A stretch of DNA of 35,849 nt from Jiangella rhizosphaerae (GTDB taxonomy: Bacteria; Actinomycetota; Actinomycetes; Jiangellales; Jiangellaceae), in assembly GCF_003579925.1 (NCBI RefSeq), contig NZ_QUAL01000130.1, forward strand, positions 1-35,849. Reading direction: 5' to 3'. The translations under genes were made by a program, and so were the position numbers. The notes under the pieces were generated by a model. It ran no database searches, was not told the origin of the DNA, and saw only the letters and a program-made list of their open reading frames with translations. Position 1 is the first letter of the stretch, and each line of letters starts with the position of its first letter. This document shows, in pieces, positions 32,285-35,849 of this stretch.

Positions 32285-33546
32285 TCCGTCAGCGTCTTGG
32301 CGAACCGGGTGAGCGCCGCGTCCAGTTCGCCGGGTCCGTGAGTGGCAGAGACGTACCAGACGCCGCGCGACGCCACCCAGACGCCGTGGTCGACCAGCGC
32401 CTCGGCGAGGTCCTCGTACCGGGCCAGGTCCAGCTGCTGCAGCGAGCGGTAGTCGACGACGTCGGCGTCGCCGAACGAGACGTGGAAGGCGCCGGCGAGA
32501 CCGACGGCGCGCAGCGGGATGCCGTAGGTCTGGCCCAGTTCACGGATGCCGGCCATCAGTGCCGTGCCGTGTTCCTCGATGGCGGCATACGGCGGATCGT
32601 CGCGCAGCAGCTGCAGGCTGGCCTTGACCGCGGCGGTCGCGACCACGGACCCGTTGAACGTGCCCGAGTGGTTGACCTCGCCGGTGCCGAAGCGCTCCAT
32701 CAGCTCGGCCCGGCCGGCCAGCGCCGCCACCGGCCACCCGGCGGCCAGCGCCTTCGCGTACGTGGCGAGGTCGGGCGTGACGCCGTACCGCCCGGCCGCG
32801 CCGTCGAGGCCCACCCGAAAGCCGGAGAGCACCTCGTCGAAGATCAGCACGATGCCGTGGTACGTGCACAGCTCGCGCACCCGCTGGAGGTAGCCGGGCA
32901 GCGGCTCGATGACTCCGGCGTTGATCATGATCGGCTCCATGACGACGGCGGCGATCCGCTCGCCCTCCTCGGCCAGCACCGCTGCCAGCCGGTCCGCGTC
33001 GTTCCACGGCAGCACCACGAAGTCGTCGAGGTGGCCGGCCAGCTGTCCCGCACTGGCGACGCCCCAGCCGTCGTCGCCGGGCGCCATGAGCACGTTGTCG
33101 AGCCAGCCGTGGTAGTGACCTTCGAACCGCACGATCCGCGTCCGGCCGGTGACCGCCCGGGCCAGCCGGAACGCCGCCTGCACGGCCTCCGTGCCCGAGA
33201 CGCAGAAGCGCACCATGTCCGGCCAGCGCAGCGTCGAGCACACCAGCTCCGCGGCCTCGATCTCCAGCTGGTGCTGGCCGCCGAAGATCACTCCGTGGCG
33301 GCTCGCGTCGTGAACGGCCTGCACCACCGCCGCCGGCGCGTGACCGAGGAAGTTCGGGCCCTGTCCGAGCAGGTAGTCGACATAGTCGTCGCCGTCGACG
33401 CTGCGCAACCACGGTCCGTTGCCGCTCTCGAAGAAGATCCGCGGCCCGGCGAGCCGGACGTTGGAGTGGACGCCCCCGGGCGTGTGCTGACTGGCGCGTT
33501 GGTGGAGCTCACGGGAACGTGGATGACGTCGAGCATCTGTGCTCAT
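32275..33546 (-). CDS. Class III PLP aminotransferase (GSA aminomutase-like)
   Basis: 423 residues from ATG 33546 (AGGAG 8 nt upstream). Blocks are RASQHTPGGVHSNVRLAGPR, DDYVDYLLGQGPNFLGHAPA, VRFCVSGTEAVQAAFRLARA, YHGIVLIFDEVLSGFRVG (the cofactor Asp in FDEV) and the PLP lysine Lys265 in TYAKALAAGWPVAAL. The layout is that of the glutamate-1-semialdehyde aminomutase subgroup, many members of which are catabolic aminotransferases rather than hemL. No other tetrapyrrole gene is near, so a catabolic role is favoured. First gene of the five-gene operon, and divergent from the IclR regulator, which most likely controls it. Confidence 0.88.
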   Translation of the reverse strand: MSTDARRHPRSRELHQRASQHTPGGVHSNVRLAGPRIFFESGNGPWLRSVDGDDYVDYLLGQGPNFLGHAPAAVVQAVHDASRHGVIFGGQHQLEIEAAELVCSTLRWPDMVRFCVSGTEAVQAAFRLARAVTGRTRIVRFEGHYHGWLDNVLMAPGDDGWGVASAGQLAGHLDDFVVLPWNDADRLAAVLAEEGERIAAVVMEPIMINAGVIEPLPGYLQRVRELCTYHGIVLIFDEVLSGFRVGLDGAAGRYGVTPDLATYAKALAAGWPVAALAGRAELMERFGTGEVNHSGTFNGSVVATAAVKASLQLLRDDPPYAAIEEHGTALMAGIRELGQTYGIPLRAVGLAGAFHVSFGDADVVDYRSLQQLDLARYEDLAEALVDHGVWVASRGVWYVSATHGPGELDAALTRFAKTLTEWL

Positions 33547-33667
33547 GGCCGAACTCCTGCCGGGGACTGCCGGAGGGACAGCCACCCCTCAGGCTCGGTG
33601 TTTTGTCAAACGAAACCGATGCTCCACTTGGCAAATCAAGCTACGATCGTGAAAAGCCGGCGTCAAG

Positions 33668-33707
33668 GGGGCCAATCCGCGACCCCCGAGGTCGCAAAAC
33701 TGGCCCC
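33668..33707. promoter_or_regulatory. Two-part hairpin in the divergent regulatory region
   Basis: An outer 7-bp stem (GGGGCCA at 33668-33674, TGGCCCC at 33701-33707) encloses an inner 6-bp stem (GCGACC/GGTCGC, 33679-33695) with loop CCCGA. It lies between the aminotransferase and IclR genes. It may be an operator or a transcript structure; no U-run follows on either strand. Confidence 0.45.
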
Positions 33708-33747
33708 TGGTAGATGATCTTGCGTCCGGTATGCTTCTGAAACGGCA

Positions 33748-33765
33748 GGTTCGTAATCAGAAACC
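33748..33765 (+). promoter_or_regulatory. Candidate IclR operator
   Basis: An 18-bp imperfect dyad with ends GGTT and AACC and an AT-rich centre (TAATC) lies directly before the IclR ribosome site (GGAGG, 7 nt before ATG 33780). Its location suits autoregulation and control of the divergent operon. The assignment is by position and symmetry only. Confidence 0.35.
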
Positions 33766-33779
33766 TTGGAGGCAGTGCC

Positions 33780-34637
33780 ATGCCACGCAAACGGCCCGCA
33801 GGCCGTGACGACGACGATCTCGATCACGCCACCGACGACGAGTCGATCGACATCCACGATGCGCCCGATCCGGCCACGGCCACTCCCGAGCAGGCCCGGA
33901 AGTACAACAACCGATCCGTGGAGCGGGTCGTCTCGATGCTCAACGTGCTCCAGGAGTCGCCGGAGCCGATGTCGCTGGTCGAGATCCACCGATCCATCGG
34001 GATGGCCAAGGCCACGGCGTTCCGGTACCTGTGGACGCTCGAGAAGCACCGTTACGTCGAGCGTGACGGCAGCGGGCGCTACGGCCTCGGCCTGGGGTTC
34101 GTCGGCATGCAGTCGCGCGACCTCGACGTCCTCAAAGAGCGCGCACGGCCGTGGCTCGAGCGAGTCCGCGACGAAACCGGAGAGACCACGAACCTCGGTG
34201 TGCTCGACGGCAACGCTGTCCGCTATGTCGAGGTGGCCGAGAGCCACCGCACGGTGCGCATGGCCAGTTCGCCGGGCAGCCGCGACCCGCTGTACTGCAC
34301 GGCGCTCGGCAAGGCGATCGCCGCCCAGCTTCCCGAGGAGCACGTACGCGAACTCCTCGAGCAGGTGGAGATGACACCGCGCACGAAGAACACGATCACC
34401 TCGGCCGACGAGTACATGAAGCAGCTCACCACCGTCCGCCTGCGCGGCTATGCCGTGGACGACGGTGAGAACGAGGACGATGGCCGGTGCGTCGCCGTGG
34501 CCATCCTGAGCAGCAGACTGCCGGCGGCTCTCAGCGTCAGCGGCCCGGCCAGCCGGTTCAGCCTCAAGGCCGTCAGCGACGTCGCCAAGACCCTGATCGA
34601 CATCGCCGAGCGGCTCCAGCCGACTGGGCGCGAGTAG
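33780..34637 (+). CDS. IclR-family regulator
   Basis: A 285-residue protein. The N-terminal winged helix is at about 45-105: NNRSVERVVSMLNVLQESPE, MSLVEIHRSIGMAKATAFRY and LEKHRYVERDGSGRYGLG. The effector domain follows, with ERVRDETGETTNLGVLDGN, CTALGKAIAAQLPEEH and RGYAVDDGENEDDGRCVAVA. The first 40 residues are an unusual acidic extension (GRDDDDLDHATDDESIDIHD). IclR proteins bind small catabolic effectors and repress or activate divergent operons. Here the target is most likely the aminotransferase-to-E1 operon. ATG 33780 has GGAGG 7 nt upstream. Confidence 0.92.
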   Translation: MPRKRPAGRDDDDLDHATDDESIDIHDAPDPATATPEQARKYNNRSVERVVSMLNVLQESPEPMSLVEIHRSIGMAKATAFRYLWTLEKHRYVERDGSGRYGLGLGFVGMQSRDLDVLKERARPWLERVRDETGETTNLGVLDGNAVRYVEVAESHRTVRMASSPGSRDPLYCTALGKAIAAQLPEEHVRELLEQVEMTPRTKNTITSADEYMKQLTTVRLRGYAVDDGENEDDGRCVAVAILSSRLPAALSVSGPASRFSLKAVSDVAKTLIDIAERLQPTGRE

Positions 34638-34661
34638 CTCCTGGACGGGGGGCGTGAGCCG

Positions 34662-35639
34662 ATGATCGGACGGCACGCGACGCCGGCCGTGCATTGCCAC
34701 GCCGAGGTCGGTGAAGGGCCGGTCTACGACACGGTCACCGACACCCTGTACTGGGTCGACATACCCGCGGGCCACCTCTGGCGATGGAGCCGTGCGGACC
34801 GCAGCATGGACTACCTGTCCGTCGGCGAACCGCTCGGCAGCGTGGCTCTCATCGAGGGCGGCGGATTCCTGCTCGCCACCCGCCGAGGTGTGGTCGTCCT
34901 GCCGAGCTGGACCGACCTGCCTCGGCTGTGGCAACCGGTCGAACCCGACCTCGCCACGCAGTTCAACGACGGCAAGTGCGACCACCGTGGGCGTTTCGTG
35001 GCCGGTACCGCAGCTCATGACCCGAGGTTCACCGGCGCGCTGTATCGCGTCGACCATGACGGCACGACGGAGCAGCTGTTCAATGGGGTGGGCATGCCCG
35101 GCGAGACCGCCGAGACGATGCACGACTGCGTCGACGGGCTGCTCGCGCTGGACGCGACCGTCGTCGGGTTCACGCTGGGCATCCGCGCGTTCCCGTACTC
35201 CCCGCTCGGCCGCGACCTCGCCGCCCGCAGCGGCGGCACGCGCGCCGTCCCCGGCGTGCAGTCCAACACGGCGACGGCGCCGATCCTGCTGTCGCGGCTG
35301 GACCAGTGCCACAGCCGGGTCGAGTACGAACGGCAGTTCATGTTCGACCCGATGGGCGGGTTCCGGCCGGTGTACTACTTCTCCCCCGCGCTGCCCGAGG
35401 GCGGCACCGCCCGCCCGGGCGACCGCTGGCTGACCAGCCTGGAGCTGCTGTGGGAATGGGTGCCGCCGCACGACCGGCCGCGGGTGATGCTGCCGACGGC
35501 ACCCGGCCTGTCGCCCGAGGACAACAACTACGCCGACAATCCGTTCCTGCTGCGGCTCACCGAGCTGGGGTACACCGGCGCGTACTGGTCGCACTGGCCG
35601 CTGCGCGCGGAGATCATGGGCGGCACCGTCCCCGCCTGA
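34662..35639 (+). CDS. Chimeric protein: SMP-30 N-terminal half joined to unknown C-terminus
   Basis: The 325-residue frame begins as an SMP-30/gluconolactonase beta-propeller: the metal ligand Glu18 lies in EVGEGPVYD, Asn102 in [16 protein letters not shown], and [17 protein letters not shown] follows. SMP-30 proteins then continue with NG-x-W/FSPD and a second set of metal ligands, but here residue 146 is followed by [18 protein letters not shown], which is not SMP-30. The last 180 residues (for example [34 protein letters not shown] and [15 protein letters not shown]) belong to a protein I do not recognise. The junction is near 35099. It lies 24 bp after the IclR gene and was probably once a lactonase of the same regulon. 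Likely not functional as a lactonase. Confidence 0.6.
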   Translation: MIGRHATPAVHCHAEVGEGPVYDTVTDTLYWVDIPAGHLWRWSRADRSMDYLSVGEPLGSVALIEGGGFLLATRRGVVVLPSWTDLPRLWQPVEPDLATQFNDGKCDHRGRFVAGTAAHDPRFTGALYRVDHDGTTEQLFNGVGMPGETAETMHDCVDGLLALDATVVGFTLGIRAFPYSPLGRDLAARSGGTRAVPGVQSNTATAPILLSRLDQCHSRVEYERQFMFDPMGGFRPVYYFSPALPEGGTARPGDRWLTSLELLWEWVPPHDRPRVMLPTAPGLSPEDNNYADNPFLLRLTELGYTGAYWSHWPLRAEIMGGTVPA

Positions 35640-35806
35640 TCGCCCGGGCGGCCTACCGCGACTTCGGCATGGGCACCGGCCATCCGGCCGGCCTCGACTT
35701 CGGGGACTGTTTCGCCTATGCCCTGGCCTCTGAGCTCGGGGAACCTTTGCTGTTCAAGGGCGACGACTTCGTCCACACCGACCTGACGTCGGCGCTCACC
35801 GGCTGA
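35639..35806 (+). pseudogene. 3' fragment of a VapC (PIN-domain) toxin gene
   Basis: The frame reads [20 protein letters not shown], then [20 protein letters not shown] and GDDFVHTD, ending with TGA at 35804. This is the C-terminal third of a VapC ribonuclease toxin: the acidic residues of FGDCF and GDDF--TD are the usual last metal ligands. The N-terminal part with the first aspartate is missing, because upstream this frame runs antisense or out of frame through the chimeric gene. The fragment starts right at the stop of that gene. No vapB is seen. It must be a non-functional remnant. Confidence 0.8.
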
Positions 35807-35823
35807 GCCGGGCATACGACGGC

Positions 35824-35849
35824 GGCCGCACCCGGTGCCGGGTGCGGCC
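35824..35849 (+). terminator. Intrinsic terminator at window end
   Basis: GGCCGCACCCGG (35824-35835) pairs perfectly with 35838-35849, 18 bp after the vapC remnant stop. Any T-run would lie outside the window. Confidence 0.65.

Noticed and set aside
33668-33707. Terminator of the IclR-side operon
   Set aside because: It lies between divergent starts, not after a gene end, and has no T-run.

Overview
The window is high-GC DNA (mostly above 70% GC by eye) with GTG starts, GTGA/ATGA stop-start overlaps and a gene order typical of Actinomycetota. The order ahpE-like / DUF3052 / aceE / PucR-type regulator / fabD-fabH-acpP-fabF / carboxylase beta subunit / DUF3145 matches the conserved fatty-acid locus of Mycobacterium and Streptomyces. 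The many intergenic palindromes remind me of Jiangella-like genomes, but I cannot place the genus from the sequence.

1-5.9 kb: a partial DUF3800-like gene, then an AraC-VOC-MFS unit (minus strand). Next comes a 940-bp gene-free stretch holding two long palindromes around a 240-bp repeat core, plus a remnant of a SigJ-like sigma factor. It is followed by a MmcQ/YjbR protein, a small plus-strand ORF, a zinc-ribbon protein, an AhpE-type peroxiredoxin and a DUF3052 protein. 6.1-17.8 kb: the housekeeping core, made of aceE, a second copy of the 240-bp repeat core, pirin, a membrane protein, a FasR-like activator and the operon fabD-fabH-acpP-fabF-accD closed by a strong terminator, then DUF3145. 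FabD carries a C-terminal biotinyl-like domain with Arg at the expected lysine position.

17.8-19.0 kb: gene-free DNA with a 22-bp-stem foldback and five copies of a 36-bp hairpin, four of them clustered. 19.0-26.9 kb: an accessory region. It holds a winged-helix protein and three tandem small XRE regulators, each preceded at an identical distance by the same 22-bp block (core CATAGTCTGT). Then come an SDR with a MerR-style promoter, two tandem GNAT-like paralogues, an orphan fourth copy of the XRE block, an uncharacterised protein with a C-terminal coiled coil, and a lower-GC TIGR04141/DUF6119-type gene. The last two genes with the XRE/motif set are the best candidate here for an undescribed system.

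26.9-33.5 kb: a tightly coupled minus-strand catabolic operon (class III aminotransferase, RidA, M81/MlrC-like protein, AMP-dependent acyl-CoA ligase, fused E1 alpha-beta dehydrogenase), divergent from an IclR regulator. 34.6-35.8 kb: an SMP-30 protein cut in half and joined in frame to an unrelated C-terminus, followed directly by the 3' end of a vapC toxin gene. This looks like a rearrangement scar.
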